Assembly: GCA_009869945.1 (NCBI GenBank)
Contig: WIXG01000134.1
Location: 62,001 to 126,000, forward strand
Reading direction: 5' to 3'
DNA: 64,000 nucleotides
Source of the DNA: Mesaphorura yosii
Taxonomy: Eukaryota; Arthropoda; Collembola; Poduromorpha; Tullbergiidae
Shown here in pieces: positions 15,001 to 30,000 of this stretch (the stretch's first letter is position 1; each line of letters begins with the position of its first letter). Both the position numbers and the translations under genes were made by a program. The notes beneath the pieces were generated by a model, which saw only the letters and a program-made list of their open reading frames with translations, searched no databases and had not been told where the DNA came from.

Positions 15001-18000
15001 CATACCTATACTATGGATCTTATAATCGTAATACGTAACTCTTTAATTTAAGAATATTTCCAGCGACGTCTCTTTACACTCGTTCGCATTCGCATTGGTT
15101 CTTTCAGTCAACGTAATAAAAAAAAATGCGGTCAAGACACCAAGAGAGGACTAGACCTCGGCCGCCAGTGCTGAAACTGAAGCTGTCCCACCTTTGACGA
15201 ATCCTTAATCAAGCTGACAAAAGTCAGTCAATCGTGTCAAAATTTGGCTTCAATATCTTTCGTGAGTCTTGAGGTTTAGACAAAGCTTAGATTTTTAAAT
15301 TCACCGAAGCCTAAGGAAGTAACCAGCTTACTGTTTCCACGCAAAGTGTTCCGTGTTTTTGTCATGTGTAACCTAAGTCAATGCACAGGGCAAAGGGTTT
15401 TGAATTTCTGCGTCCTGCACGCCCTAAAGGGTAGAGTTCCTTATTAGTGGTGTGTATTGACAACCAGTCAAGGAGAATAATGTGACTGGAGCCACAATAA
15501 AACTGAAACATGCACAGGATGGATTGCGAGTAAATCTTCGTCCTGCATGTAAAGCGAGCATTAATTTCGATTCAATGACATAGCTTTCGTCTGACTCTGA
15601 CTTGGTCTCTTTGTTCTCTTACGCATCGCGAGGCTGGTATTCCTCAAGAAATAAGTGTATCAGAAGTAATCACATACAGCAGCAGTAAAATGGCCCGAGT
15701 ACAGCCAAAAGGCTAAAAAAGACTTTCTTATCACATTAACTCATCTGTATTTAACAAAAATACAACAAAAGAACCTTTTACGTTGAATTCATGCTATTAT
15801 TACACCTCCAAACAATCACACTACACTTACTGCACTTTCTGGCTCAAAGAAAAGGGAAAGGTACAGCAACAGAGATTTTATGCTCGAAACATGTACAATA
15901 TGCAATGTACGCAAAGGCACAAGACTTTTTATACTGACTGAGATTAGATCTCTTTGTTAATAATAAGATGACCACTCAATCTCACTGCAACACACGACTG
16001 AAATAAGATCATTATTCTCCAGCAAAAAGCGACGAGTTGGTGCTATGTGCGAACTGAGAACGGAAATGGCTGCGCTGTGCTGGCACTCCGTCCGTCGAGT
16101 CCACAGTCATCTTAATTATAGTTGCAACAATGTACACAAACTACATCGCTTCACATTTTATTGCATTCTCCATCTTGATAAATGAAAATCCTCCATAACA
16201 GAAGCTTAAGCAGCAGCAGTGAAATATTTTGCACGAACATAGCTTTATTTTGGCATTTCTTGCCAGAACCTCACAATATTTTATTCGCGTTGTCCGAAGG
16301 AAATCGTAATATTATTTATTATGACGTGAACATTTCCCTTTGCATTTCACAGAGAGGGAATAAAGTACGTCTTATGTCCCGAAATACCCAGGCGCATCAG
16401 ACAATGCGTCGGGCGGGCAGGAAGAGGCCTGTTCGATTGTGGGATAAATGCTTATGCCATAATTAATTCGAGTTCTTAATTAGTCGTCGCGTTGAGGTTA
16501 TAAATTGCGGTGGCACTCGCCCGTTTTTACGAGTTCATTCATCTGAACGCTCTGGCCTTTTTTCTATTCCAGATACCAAGAACAGCGTGGGACTGGTTGG
16601 CTGCATTGATGAGATTGCTCACAACGCAATTGCGGTGTACTGGAATCCTCACGAGAGCTCTGCCAAGGTAAGACTTCCTTTGCTGATTCCAGGATGAATT
16701 GATAATGGGCTTTAATAGTCAAAGGCAGTCAATGCGCTGCTCATTGCTCATTGCACTCGCTGCTCGCGTCCATGTCCGCGTCCCGGATAAGTAATTATCA
16801 GAATTAACTTACACTATTAAGGTAATTACATAGGGGAGAGGCTGTGCTTGACTTTTATAAACCATAACTTATGTTTCGACATAAAAGGCAAGGGAAGACA
16901 ATGAAAGCAGCAAATGTATTTGAATGCATTTAATTTTCCCGTCCCGTACTGACTTGACTCCGCTCGACTCGGCTCCTCGCCATCGCCACTATATTTCACA
17001 GTTTACCTGTCTCGCTATGGATGTTCTAACTTTTGACTCCTTCCCACAACCATCATCTCTTTTTCTCATCTAATGTTCTACCTGTTCACTGAAAATTGCA
17101 TATTATAAAATATTGCTGAGAAGGCAGGCAGGCAGCAGCGAAGGAGGAAGAACCAAAGGGTTAAGTCGTATCAAAAATTAATAATATATTACGGCAGGGA
17201 AATTAAAATGCCTTCATGCACCCAAGAAGCAGTACTTAATAATAACTTGTAGAGTCTGCGCTGCGCTTTAATGTCTGCAAGGGTTATGACAACATCGGCA
17301 AGGAGTCATCAGGTGCTACGAAAATTACATGGCGGACTTGGCAGCAGAAACTGTAAGACAAGAGAAGAGTGAAATCCCAGATTGTGTGGACAATATGGCG
17401 CTATTTTACTGCGTTAGTCGATTTGGCCCACTGAAATGATTTTTGACGACCAGGCAAACCTTAAAACCTAGTCGATTCAGCATGAAATGGTTTACTCATA
17501 GTGAGGCATCATTCAATGGCTGTCGTACTATTTTCAAGAGCCATGTGCTGTTCAGGAAGGACGCGCCGCGTGGTTCATCGAGTACTCCAGTTCCATTCTC
17601 AGTTGTTTTATGACAAGAGTGAAATTGCAATTTCACGGAACAAACAGAGCGGAGTGAGCCTTTTCGGAAGCATGCAAGGCAAGGCAATTGTCCCTCGCAC
17701 TTTAGTCTCGCCCTTCAGTTTAACAAGCCAAGTTCTACAGCGGGATAATGAGACTCGAATTATAAAATTAACCCTATTTTGGAGAGCAGTTTCGTTGCAA
17801 CCCAAGATGCACATGCTTATGCTAGTTTGATGAGAGGAAGTTGGTCGGGACGTGATCTGAATCTAAACACTTTACGTCTGCATGTGGCAAAGCACGGGGA
17901 GGTACTTAAAGTCAGCTACACCGACGACTTCTTATGCCATTCTTGCACCAAATGAAGACTTTTCTTAAATCCTGTCGGATGTCCAACAGACGCACAAAGA

Positions 18001-21000
18001 ATAAAATCCAGAAACAACAGTAACAGCTTTAACCGAGATAGAATGCATATCAGACAATTTTCATCGTAAAATGCATGACGTCTTGAAGGAACTGAAAACT
18101 GCAATAAACGAAAGATCTTCTCTTCTTTAACCGAACCATTGCATTACAAAAAATATACTTTTGGAGCCGAAATTAATTCCGGTTCTGAATTCGATTAGCC
18201 AAACCAAGTTTTTGCCAACTGCCAAATAGCTTCGTGTAAATTTAATAATCATTCTTCGTGACCGCTTACTACGAAACGCATGCATACGAAATTGAATTTA
18301 AAAAATTGTCTTAATTAAATGCAACAAATTTCAAGACCAAAAGTGTACATCATTTTTCATTTCTTGGTACTACTGCCTTGCCTTGCCTTACAGAGAAGAA
18401 GTCATGATTCATATTTTGTACATTAAATTAAAATTGTTCGCCAACAATAACCCACGTACCATGTTGCACTTGTGGAATATTAATTTTCCTGCTTCTTTTG
18501 CTGACTCCCTGCTGATTTCATCCTAACTCGATTTTTTGCGTGCATAATTTGTAAGCCATGCGATGCTGTAAATTGCAAGTGCAGAGAGCAGCGCAGAAGC
18601 ATGTATCTGAACTTGACTTTCTCCAAATGTCAAACTCAAATCTAATCACGCGTGTTAATTTCTTGCAGATCAACGTCGCTGTGCAATGTCTGAGCACGGA
18701 CTTCAGCAGTCAGAAGGGAGTGAAGGTAAGCTAGAGTCGAGAGAACGTACACTCAAGTCCTTATCTCTGATGAACGATTCTATAAGAGTAATTACGTCGT
18801 CAGCTCTTGTCACAGCTATCGAAAGCTGTCACTGTTCTCAGAAGCAGTCGATAATTTATTTGCGAATGCGAATGAATTCGCCAACAAGGACACAAGTCTT
18901 GGCTCAGAGTTCCCTCGTCGACAACGAAAAGCGTGACAATTAGCAAATTTTTTATGAGGCTGTAAATCCCAAGTGCCAAGTCGCGAATGTAAAACCATGC
19001 AGTGGTTTGAATTCTGAGCAACCGCGATGTGCAATTGCAGGCTTGCTTGTCTCCAGAACGGAGCGCAGCCTCGCTGGAGCCCGCAGCTCAGAATCATCTG
19101 ATGTCATCCAGTTCGTTCAATTAAATTGTGGTCAAACCACTTTTTTCTCTTAACCTTCTTTTTCTGCCAAGACTTGTAAACTATTTTTGTGGATTTTATG
19201 TTACTGTGATTGTTAAATTTACATTTTTACAATCTCCATGCGTTAGCATGGGAGTTACGAGAGTATTTGGAATGCTCTTTACTTCGCATGGTGTCGCAAT
19301 CACAATCGCGCAGCAGCGTCTTGATGATTGACATTGACTTAATTGGAAATTTACATAAACTTCACATTGTCATCTGATGATCACGCATCTGTGCTCAAGA
19401 CAAGCCTGGTCAATAAGGGCCTTTGTATTAAGAGCCTTTCAGCAATCACATTTCTTAGAGAATGAGAAACAGCAGAATTTTCATTTGGGCATGAGAATCG
19501 AAAATTTGAAGTGAAATTTCAATATTTTCAGTAATTTTATGATTGAATCATATTCTTCTGTCATTCAATCCAGCCCACCAGAAAACTTTCATTGCTCGTA
19601 TCAGAACTAGAAAATATCAATCCGCAGGCGAGAGTCCGGTTCGTTATTTCATTTTCAATAGAAATGTCTTAATGCAAGAATTTATGACACGTCGAGGCCT
19701 TCACAAATCAATGAGCACAGAGTCAAGCCTATTTTGCTTGAAATTGAAACGTGTTAGTTAAAGAAGTGTGGATACGAAGCACGTCCCCATAAAGTCAAAT
19801 GTTTATTCATCTTCGAGGAAGATTTAAGAACAAAGAGTGTGCACTCTTTACGCACAACTGGCCCTCAACTTAATTTAGAGCCCGCGTCCTGTGAACTGTG
19901 GGAACTAAGTGAATAACAATTTTTGATGATGAGTTCTCCGCACGTATTCTTTACGATTACGATTATCCTCTGCCAAGTAATATTTTCTCTCCACGTGTGC
20001 CTACCTCGACCTGTGCAGTGTCTGTTTCCCTGCGCATTTCGGAATATTCGAAACAAGACGCGCGGTTCAGAAAGGAAGAGCTCTTCGCAAAATGAATGAA
20101 GTGCTTTTGAGAGCCACAGCCGAGTCGGACGTTCTTGTTGAAAGTCCGTCCATTCCGAAGAAAGGAAGAAAGGGCCGGTTAACAAGCAGAGAACAAGTAG
20201 TGTTAATAAAATATAATGTGCTAAGGAAATAAATTGTCATAAGACGACATGCGTAATGCGTGCCAGTACACGCAGACACAGACAGTAATGCCATCCACAT
20301 CCACTGACCAGATGTGTTCCCACACGGAGCGCCAGTCCTGAGGAGAGCAACGCAACAAGAACACGAAAAATGCTCACTTTTTAAAGACATTTTTATAAAA
20401 ATAATTTCGTATCAAAAGGGTGAATTTTTATCTTAATGAAGAGGAGAATGGGACAGAGGAGCCGTAGTCCGTAATGTACTGCGCACAGCGAAGGGCGAAG
20501 GTAAGAGTGAGAAAGCCGGAGACCTGAATAGTCGCTGTCGCATTATTGCCATTGCAATCGGTTCGCTCCGAAAGGGGAACCTTTCCACATTTTATAAAAA
20601 TGAAGATCGCACTGCTGCTCTTCTCTTATGAAACTGCAAGTGTTTTGTGATTTAATCTACCAAGATAATACCGAATCTAGACTCCGAGGTCCGATTACGA
20701 TTACGGCCTTTGTCTTTTATCTTTGTGTACTTTAAAGAACCGTGAGACGAAATTTCCTGTCCGCATCGTCCTAATTCCTGGTTTTCTTTTAATTACAGGG
20801 ATTGCCGCTACACCTTCAGATCGACACGTACGAAGATCCGAGGGACCCCAACTGTCCAGTGTTTCATCGTGGTTACGGTCAAATTAAAGTCTTCTGTGAT
20901 AAAGTAAGTGTTTAAACCTGCTTACGCTTTCACTGGCGAGCCGGTGCCGACTTCCGGTTCACGAGATGTGATAGGGTTGATTAGAATCGGAAATTAGTCT

Positions 21001-24000
21001 TGTACACTTAATTTGCGGTTAATACCACGTTTTAGTACGGCTAATCGACAACTTAACCGGGTAATTGCACGAGGTTCGATTGCAGTGGAAAGCAAACACA
21101 TGGTGTCATATTTTTTGTGGAAAAGACTCTAGAAACAAGGAGTCGACTCTTGAAGGTAAAGAAGAGGAAATGGGCATTTAAGAGCACTATTAAGTCATGG
21201 CACAACATCTTGACTTGAAAATGATGAGCATCACAGAGGAAAAGCATTGCTCACTGCTTATGTTGTCCCATCCTTCCAATTTATTGCGTGAGAATAAGGT
21301 TGGAGCATTTGAGATGCAAATGGTAGGACTAATAACAATGATTCATCAGCAACAACTCTGTGATGGATGTACAAAGCGAGAAGGCGGGCACAAAGCCAAA
21401 GGCTGCCTGCACTGGAATGCATGCGCAGAAGAACATAAAATGAAAACGAGTGGAGCGATTTTACGACCAAGTCTTTACCCTAAATGAATTGTTTTTGTTT
21501 TGACTACAAAGATTTCCCTGTTGTCATTCTGACTGTTGTATTGCTTGGCTTTCCCACTTTCCTGAAATAAGTAAAAGGAGGTTTGCACGACTCGTTTGGG
21601 AAGGAGGGTGCGAGAATGTGGAGAATTAAATGATCCGAGTCAGTCCGCCGCGCCGAGTTTGCCCTCTCATTTTGTATGTTGTAAATTCGTTAAGGAAAGT
21701 GATTCTATCTTTATGTGAGAATAATGTACGTGTATCTTTACTGGAAATAACCTGCGCAAGAGGTTCTCATCATAAATTCTCGTTCCGTCTTGTAAATTAC
21801 TCGTGGACATCCATTCCTTCGTATTTTTACCCCCAAAACTAAACTACGAGCGGCTGGTTCTTGACTTCAACCCTTTCAGCGTTCCAGCACAGCTCAAGCG
21901 TTTTTTACCTAAAAAAAGTCATAATCGTAAACCATGTCAAACAAAATTACAACCTTTTCATGTGCGTATGTAACTTTATCTTTCTTACACGCTCAATTGG
22001 TTTCTCCGTCTCTGACTTGTTGACGGGCAAATAATAACAATAATAAAGGAATAATTTAAGCGTTTTGGCCTGACTTGGCTGGAAAAGCGCAAGAGTACAA
22101 GGGCAAGTTTTCATTGTGCAGACAATTTACAAGTAAATAGGTGGTTGTAAAAGTGTTGGGTGTTAAGTATGGTTTTCTTTGAACTGGCTCGTGCATTGTG
22201 AATCTTCAAGTAAAGCCGAAGCAGAAACGCATAAGTAAGACTTCATTTTGACTTTGCGTTGCAGTGAATGCGCTTAGAGTTTTGGCAAAGTCCGCGTTTC
22301 TTTCCCTTTCCCACTTAAAATGTCTTAACCTTAATAAAAATGTTAAAATATGAAATTTTTATGTTTGTACATATTTTCGCTCATAAATGTCATAATTTCC
22401 CCTCCTCCAGTGAGTAAAACTAACGATATGGCACGGCAGAAAGAAATGCTAAATATATTTGTTACTCTTTTGCCAGCCCTCTTGTCTTTGTTTTAGCCTG
22501 TAAACTTTTTACGAAAATATTCTTGGTAAATTATACAATTTTCGTTGCGTAGTTTCCTGCTTCTTCGCAACTTTCAGCCCTTAATTGGTCTGTGAGACTG
22601 CACTTCTCTTGGAAATTGGCTTTGTGGAATTTTTTCGCCTTTCTAACCTTTAATTCTGACTTGCACTGGCACTGGACGTCTTATTTCATAATTTTATGAC
22701 GCTCGTTATAAAATTGCGATGCGCTGCATTTTGTCGAAAGTGGGAAAGGTGGAAATCGTGATGGAATTTTATGTCTTGAAAATAATGCAACCATTTGGCG
22801 AACATATGAGACTCTGTCTTCGAAATTCGCTCCTTTGGCTGCATAGAATTCAAGACCTTGGGTCCCTGATAATAAATGAAACCGTCTAAGAATTCAGAAT
22901 CAGATGCCTTTTAATTACTCAATCGTCTTGATCATAAATCGAGTCGAATTAATTCAGATTCTCGCTCTGAGTTGCCCAATTATAAATTACAGTTCCTTAC
23001 TTTGCAGTAAATACGTTTATTATATAATTACACGCCATTGTCTTAAGTAATGAAAAGGTTAAAGAGTTTACTCGCCATCGCTCAGCAGCATCATCGAATT
23101 TAAGACTATTATCTTGATCTATGATCACGATGCCAAACAATGACATTGTGATTTGCATAAGTTTCACATTATTATCCGCAAAAAGGTAACCTTTTCTGGT
23201 AATGGTAGCCATTTTATGTATTATGCTAATTAGTGGACGAAATTGCCACTTGAATAATGCTGATGCTACGCACCTGCCAATTTTTAGTAATAAGCAATGC
23301 GCGGACTTTGCAATTGTGGCTTTTGATGGCTGTTGTGTGTGTCGCGCAAATACATCAAACGGTACGGCACATTTAATGAGTAAATATTGTCCCATTGAAA
23401 TCACTGCCTGATGATTTATTTAGTAAATCGTAACAACCATCCGCAGACCAAGCAAATCGTAAATTACGAACCGCAAAGCATTAATGAGAGAACTACAGCG
23501 CTGCTGATGGCGAAGTTGATTAATTTGCAAGTGGGACTTTGCTCGGCTTGGCATTCAGTTGACTGCCGGGTCCTTGCGTGTCTTTCGCTACTTCGCAGCA
23601 ACTAAATTCTTCGATTATTCAAAATTGCAAGCTGCTCTCATAATGCACATGAATAAAGTGGGCATTAAATCGGAGAAACTGACTTTGATTAAAGAGTCGA
23701 GACAAAACTGCTGAGAAATTGCTTACTGAACCTTAATTTTAAGTATAATGCAGGCATTTGAATGCAAAATTTTAATCATCATTTCAGTCACGAATAAAAT
23801 AAAATTAAAGGCGCCATAAAATGAAGAAGGAAGAAGGAATTTTCTGTAATCATGAAAATGATGTTTAGAATTTTTCACTGAATTTCGTGAGAGACTCAAA
23901 TAAGTATTTTTATTATTCATTAAAAAACTGATCATGATCTCTTCAACGTAACGTAAGTCAGGATACACACAGACACATGCGCTGCATCCGCTTTAATCCT

Positions 24001-27000
24001 GTGTTGAGATGATATAATGGCGGGACGCGAACGACAAGTCGAGACTGGCAGACGCGCAGACTACCCATCGTGATGATAATAAGTAGCTCACATGAGATAA
24101 TCAAACGGATACCTGAATTTATTCAAATTAAATTAAATTATGAACCTGATTCTGTTTCTTTGAGTTAAGAAAACCACAATTATACAGTTGACTGTCGACT
24201 GCTGAGTCAGCGACGACGAAAGCAAGCAGATGACAGGTTATAATTTTCTGCTGGGTCTTCTGATTAGTACAGCAAATAACGAGGAGCCGAATTATTAACT
24301 CGACGAACCAGTAACAGTAACGAGTTGGCATTTTAATTTTTTCAGGTGAAAATTCATTTTAAAATGCCGAAGTTTATGACTTATTTTTACTGCCTGTGAT
24401 TTGTATGTAACCTAATTGCCAGCTTTGTGGACTGCTTTCGAGGCTTAATTAATTTCAAGACCTGAATTAATGATATGCGCATTGATATTTACTTCCTACG
24501 TCCTGTTGCTTTCAGATAAAATTTAATTGCACGCAGTGCAGCAAAGTGTTCGCTTTGCAATCCACTTTGCTTGCCTTTTTATTGACTTTTGGCTGATGAG
24601 CTGATAGGATTATTCAAAACTCGTTTTAACAGTAAATGCTCGCATGATTGACTGATTTAGATATCAGAATGCAAAACCATTCTATCAAGTTACAGTTTCA
24701 TGTCAGACGTCCGAAAGTTTGATGAATTTCGTGCATAATTATGCCTATGTCCACCTTGCATTGATATTGAGATCGATTTCCGTACAGTTTGATTTACATT
24801 TCAAAGAGGGCCGGTCATCTCATGCTCATAGTCTTAATGAGATCTGGTGATCCACAACCGTATTAAATTGTTTTCACGCCCTGAAAAACTGAAAACTTAA
24901 CGTAAACAAATTAAAGTAATTATGCGAAATTGAAGAAAGGCGAGAAAGAAAACGGGTTCATCAGAAATACGACACGGACACCAAAATTCGCAAGGCTCAG
25001 CCGCAAAAACGGACAAGTTTATGCCAACACGCGCGCATTGTAATTGTTACTCGTATTTTTCGGAGATGGGTCGTTTCTGGTGCAAGACGCACGATCGCAC
25101 GAATGAATGGAATGCGTGTGTGAATCCACGCAGCAGCAAAAAGTGTCGTGAACTCCAAGTCCGTCTAAATCATGATCACGCATCCTGAAGACAATCGCAA
25201 ATGCACAAGAATAGGAATACGGAAGAAACGAACTCATGCTAGCCAATCACAAGTTGAATAGGCAGACAACAAGTTGCTTCGGGCGCGGCGCAGTGCGCTT
25301 GCATTTGTGAATTCTGAAAGTCAACATCAAAGTGTTAATTTTCATGTCGTGCGCTATTCTTTCTGGGTATAATGGTCTTTACGATTTGACAGTTCATTGT
25401 TAGTTGGTGTAATTTCCATGTTAGTTCATCAACAATTATGACCATCACCGTCACCGCTGTGCTGCGGCACGGCATGGCAAACGACTACGACGGTGAGCAG
25501 GCAGGACAAAGGAACAATGGCGCAATGGCAATGTACTGTTACTTCTTCGCCTTTGATCGTCAGACTTCACTTGTTAAATTTTATTTACGAATCTCATTAA
25601 CACTTGCCTTAAAATCAGACCATCATGCCGTCATCATCACCGCCGCCGCCTGAATCGTCCCATCCTTCACTTTCGAAATACATAAAATGACATCGCCGCA
25701 GTCGTAATCCTAGCAAAATCGTAAAATTCAATGAAAGAGAGATAAGACACGAGACGTAAAGCCCAATCAGCCTCGATTTGCGATTTGTACTACGCAACAT
25801 AATAATCATTAAAAACAAAAACAAAAGAGCGAGTCGAGGAGAGCATTTTAAGTGGATTCGCTACATCGCTATTCGCCAATCGCATTGGAAAAATTAATAT
25901 GCTTTCGTTGTAATTAGGAATTGCGCCTATTGAGCAATGGCAGAGAGTGGACTCCTTCATTTTATTACATATCCATAATAATTATATCCAATAAAATCCT
26001 TTTGCATTATTCAAATAAGCTTAATAAAATTGCAGTTTCGAACTTAATTGTTACTCGGCCAGATTAACAGTTGATGATGACGACGACTTTGGGTCTGCGT
26101 TTGCGCAACTCGACCGGCAGATTAGAACTTTGTTAATATGAGGGGCACATGCATATGTGCCCCACTTTCAAGTCAGGCTCGGTTCAGATCTTTCAGTCGC
26201 TGACGGCTTCAGCGTCAGCAAGAATTTTACAAAATGCAAAACAAACTAGTAGTAGAATTGTTGTATAGTTTCGTCCAGATCGTCGGCACAAAGCAAAAGA
26301 ATATGGTTGACCCCTATGAGCAAACACTCGCGAGATGAGAACTCGTAAAGTGTGAAATTTCCCCACTAATTTCTGACGCAGCCAATAATAAAACATCTCG
26401 TACACACATCTCATATGCTGGTGTGTGGTTCGTCTAAGACTTTTGTCATGTCATTATTGTTGCAAAGGAAAATGAATTTTTATGCTCCTTCTCCGTGTCC
26501 CAACCGCCAATGAGGGCTCACGCTCGGCTTTTGTTATGCTTCTCTTTCGAGAAAACCTCCGTGCCGTGCCGAGCTTGTTTCTCTCCTGGATCTGAGCTAA
26601 TTTTCCTGTTTCAAATGTGGCTGTCGGGTTTTATAGTTTGGGAGCAAACAAAGCACAAAGCCTGAGTGCACGGCATTGAATTGCAATGGAGCACCGAGAC
26701 GGAAATTGGCCAATTAGAAACATTTAAGCAGGCATTACGTAACAGCTTAGGCATCTTATACAATGGACAGTCTGGAAGTGAGGACGAGGAACATGTGCGC
26801 TGTACAGGAACTGTTGGCCGTAATTACTGTTAAAGGTGTCAAATAAAAATACGGTGAGCAGATTAGCTCCGGAAACGAAACCCTTTTGAGCCTAAGCTTT
26901 TATACATCCGTCGCAGCGCAGAGGCAATGGCAATTTAATAAATTTTTATGTCGAGATACTATGTGTGTACGGAACTCACATCACGTTGGGCTGGAAGTAG

Positions 27001-30000
27001 ATTTCTTTGTTTTTTCCATTCCATTAACAATTTCTGGGCATTTCTTCTTTCAACCCGTCTCGATCTTTATTGTGCGCTGCATTATGTAAGGAAGGGCAAA
27101 CTGCGTGGCGCGACGCAAACGGGAAGTTACTTGTCACACAAGCCCACTTGTCCATCATTTATTGGAATCCATGAAAATTTATTCTTTTCGGAGAGCACGA
27201 AGGTACCGCTTGATGTGACACTGCAGGGGTTTCCTCCACGCTGTTCTGCTAAAGCTGATGCTTCATTGTAACAATTTTTCTTAGACAAGGAAATTCATAT
27301 TTTTAATATTCTCTACATTACATTCGATCGCTGCGCAGAACCAACACAACAATCGCCTGATTTTTCTTGACTTGACTCATCCTATCATCTTGTAATAATG
27401 AACTTTTGTACCCATTGTGCGCCGAAATACGAAATTCCCATTCTCATTCGTTTCACAGCACAATTACGAAACGGGGAACCCACTCGGCTTTTCGATTTTA
27501 ACTCCAGAGTTTGGTGTAAAGTGTCAATCATTGTTGGCAGCTTAATTTGAGACCTTATGCATTGTGTGTGATGTAGGTACATAAGACACAGCACATGAGA
27601 TGCGCTGCAGAATTCAGGAACAGAAAATGCTTACTTGCTTGCTTGAGACTCGAGACTCTGGTAAATTACTTTGATGAATTCGAAATAAAAAATGCAGTAA
27701 AAATTATGAATTTCGTGAAAGGGTCCTAAATTAGATCCTAAATTCTCATTTCAAGCCGTTTAATTATGAAAATGATTTTCTCTCGTCTTGAACAAAAGTA
27801 AGAAGCAAACGTTTCGGAGGAGGTTCAGCTCGAGCAATAAACTCACATTATTAAGTTTTCCTCGTACAAAATTGCATACATACAAAAGTAGCAATTACTT
27901 CTTCGATCATGCTGGCAAGGTAAAACAGCGGCCAAACTCTTGGACTTAATGAGTTTTTAATTCAAGAAAAAATAATTCATGGGCTTTCGTATTTTTGATT
28001 GCGGGAGTTATTGTTATTACGAATACGAAGCAGCGCCGTAATGTTCCTTCCTCCGTGCGTAAGCTTTGGCCCATTATGATTCCTCTTTCATCACCATAAT
28101 CTTCACGTTCCTCTATTAATTAGCTCCAATTTCAGTCCGAAAGTCGTGATCTTGCGTTTTTGATTACAGTACGCTCAATCGCAAGAAACGTGCAAGATGC
28201 GAGAAGGTTTTTCGAATCTTATGTGCCATAAAATATCCGAGAAGAAGGTTTTGGTACAAAGTACGAGCAATTTTTTGTCTTACTGATGGTTATTACCATC
28301 ACTGTGCTTCGTAGTTAACAACACATCATCACGGCCTATAAACCAATTCAAGCCGTGTGCCTCATTTTTTCTAAACATGAAACTTTCGAGTGTGATTTCG
28401 TCTTCGCCTTGACTTGACTCGGTCTTGGCCCCAGCCAAAATTGATACAAGATAGTTCGAAATTTCTGCGTGTCAAGTTTCATTAAGAAATGTGGGTCTTG
28501 AAAGCGATTGCATTGTGAACTGACTTCTCGCCTCCAGAGATCAAATTTAAGAAGATTAGTCCTCAGAATCCTAAATTTTCCAAGCCCACAATATTTTTCT
28601 CATGATTGCACTTTGAAAGTGCTGTCACATGCCATTATGTGTTTGCTTGCGCAACGAACCGAAATTAAAACCCAAACCACGATACTAATCAACCCCGCTG
28701 ACGCGCTGTGCTGACTGGCTGTATTTAATTCTTACATCTATTTTTCTCTACTCAAATTGAAGGGTGCTGAACGAAAGACGCGAGACGAGGAAAGGCGTGC
28801 AGCGAAAAGAAAGTTGACAGCCACCGGTCGCAAGAAGCTCGACGAAATGTATCACTCTTCATGCGACCGCTCAGAATTCTATACAATGAGCGACACGAGC
28901 AAACCACCAGTTTTATTCACACCTGCTGAGGATCTTGACAAGGTAAGATTAGCGACACGATGCGATCGCCATTAGCCATTGCCATTAGCTGCATTTGCAC
29001 ACTCACATTTTTCCATTCACCCATCCACTTACGCAGTTAATAAGTTAATTATGCGTTTTTTCTGAATGCGAAATGAATCCGCACAATTACTGCAATGCGA
29101 AACTGTCAAGCGTCGGTAATCAGCAACAGCGTAATTATAAAAACTCAATTTGAGCTCACGCAAAGCAAAGTCATCGCGTTCAGTCAATCAAACTGTCAAG
29201 AATTCATAACGTAACGTCATCATTTTCAAAACATAATTTAATTTAACGAAATTGGGTTAATTCAGATACGAAGAATTTGCTAATCACATCGCAAGTCACA
29301 ACAATTCGCGAGGCCAATCATTTGCGTCTGCTGCTCTGCGAATTTATGCGTTCGCTTGTGAAATAAAAGCAAATAAATTAAAGTTTATCAAGCATAGATA
29401 AAGAATAAAATCTTGATCGTGGTCGCTTATTATTATTTTCGTGGCCATTCATTGAGCGCGTGATAAGCTCCTCGTAGGCAAGCATGAATTACGAAGCGTA
29501 ATTGATAATGGTCAATAAATTCGTAAGTGAATGTCGTGCAGTTCGAATCGAATCTGTCGCAAGATTGAATGATTCGAATTTCGTATCTGCCCAACGAATT
29601 TTGCACCCAATCATTTACTCGTCACTTTATACAAAGTTTGCAAATTCTCGCAACCTTGAGCGAGTCAAAGCTGAGCCGAAATGATGGCTGACTGAACCAA
29701 TGTTTAAGACTCGAACACAAATCTGAATCGATGGGGATTTCACGCTTTAACAATTTTTAATAAACTTATACACCTTTTAATGAGTCCAAGTAGTAATTAT
29801 AACGATTAAGAAACCGATTCCGAACGATTCCCTTCTTAATTACTATCCAGCCGTGATTTTCAAGTAATCAGTAATAAACCGCACTTTTTCTTGAACAGCT
29901 GACATCGCTGGAACTGCACGGATTTTACAACACGAACAGTGAGGGATCCGACCATACTGGGTGAGTTAATTTGTCAATTATTGTCATAAGTAGAGATAAA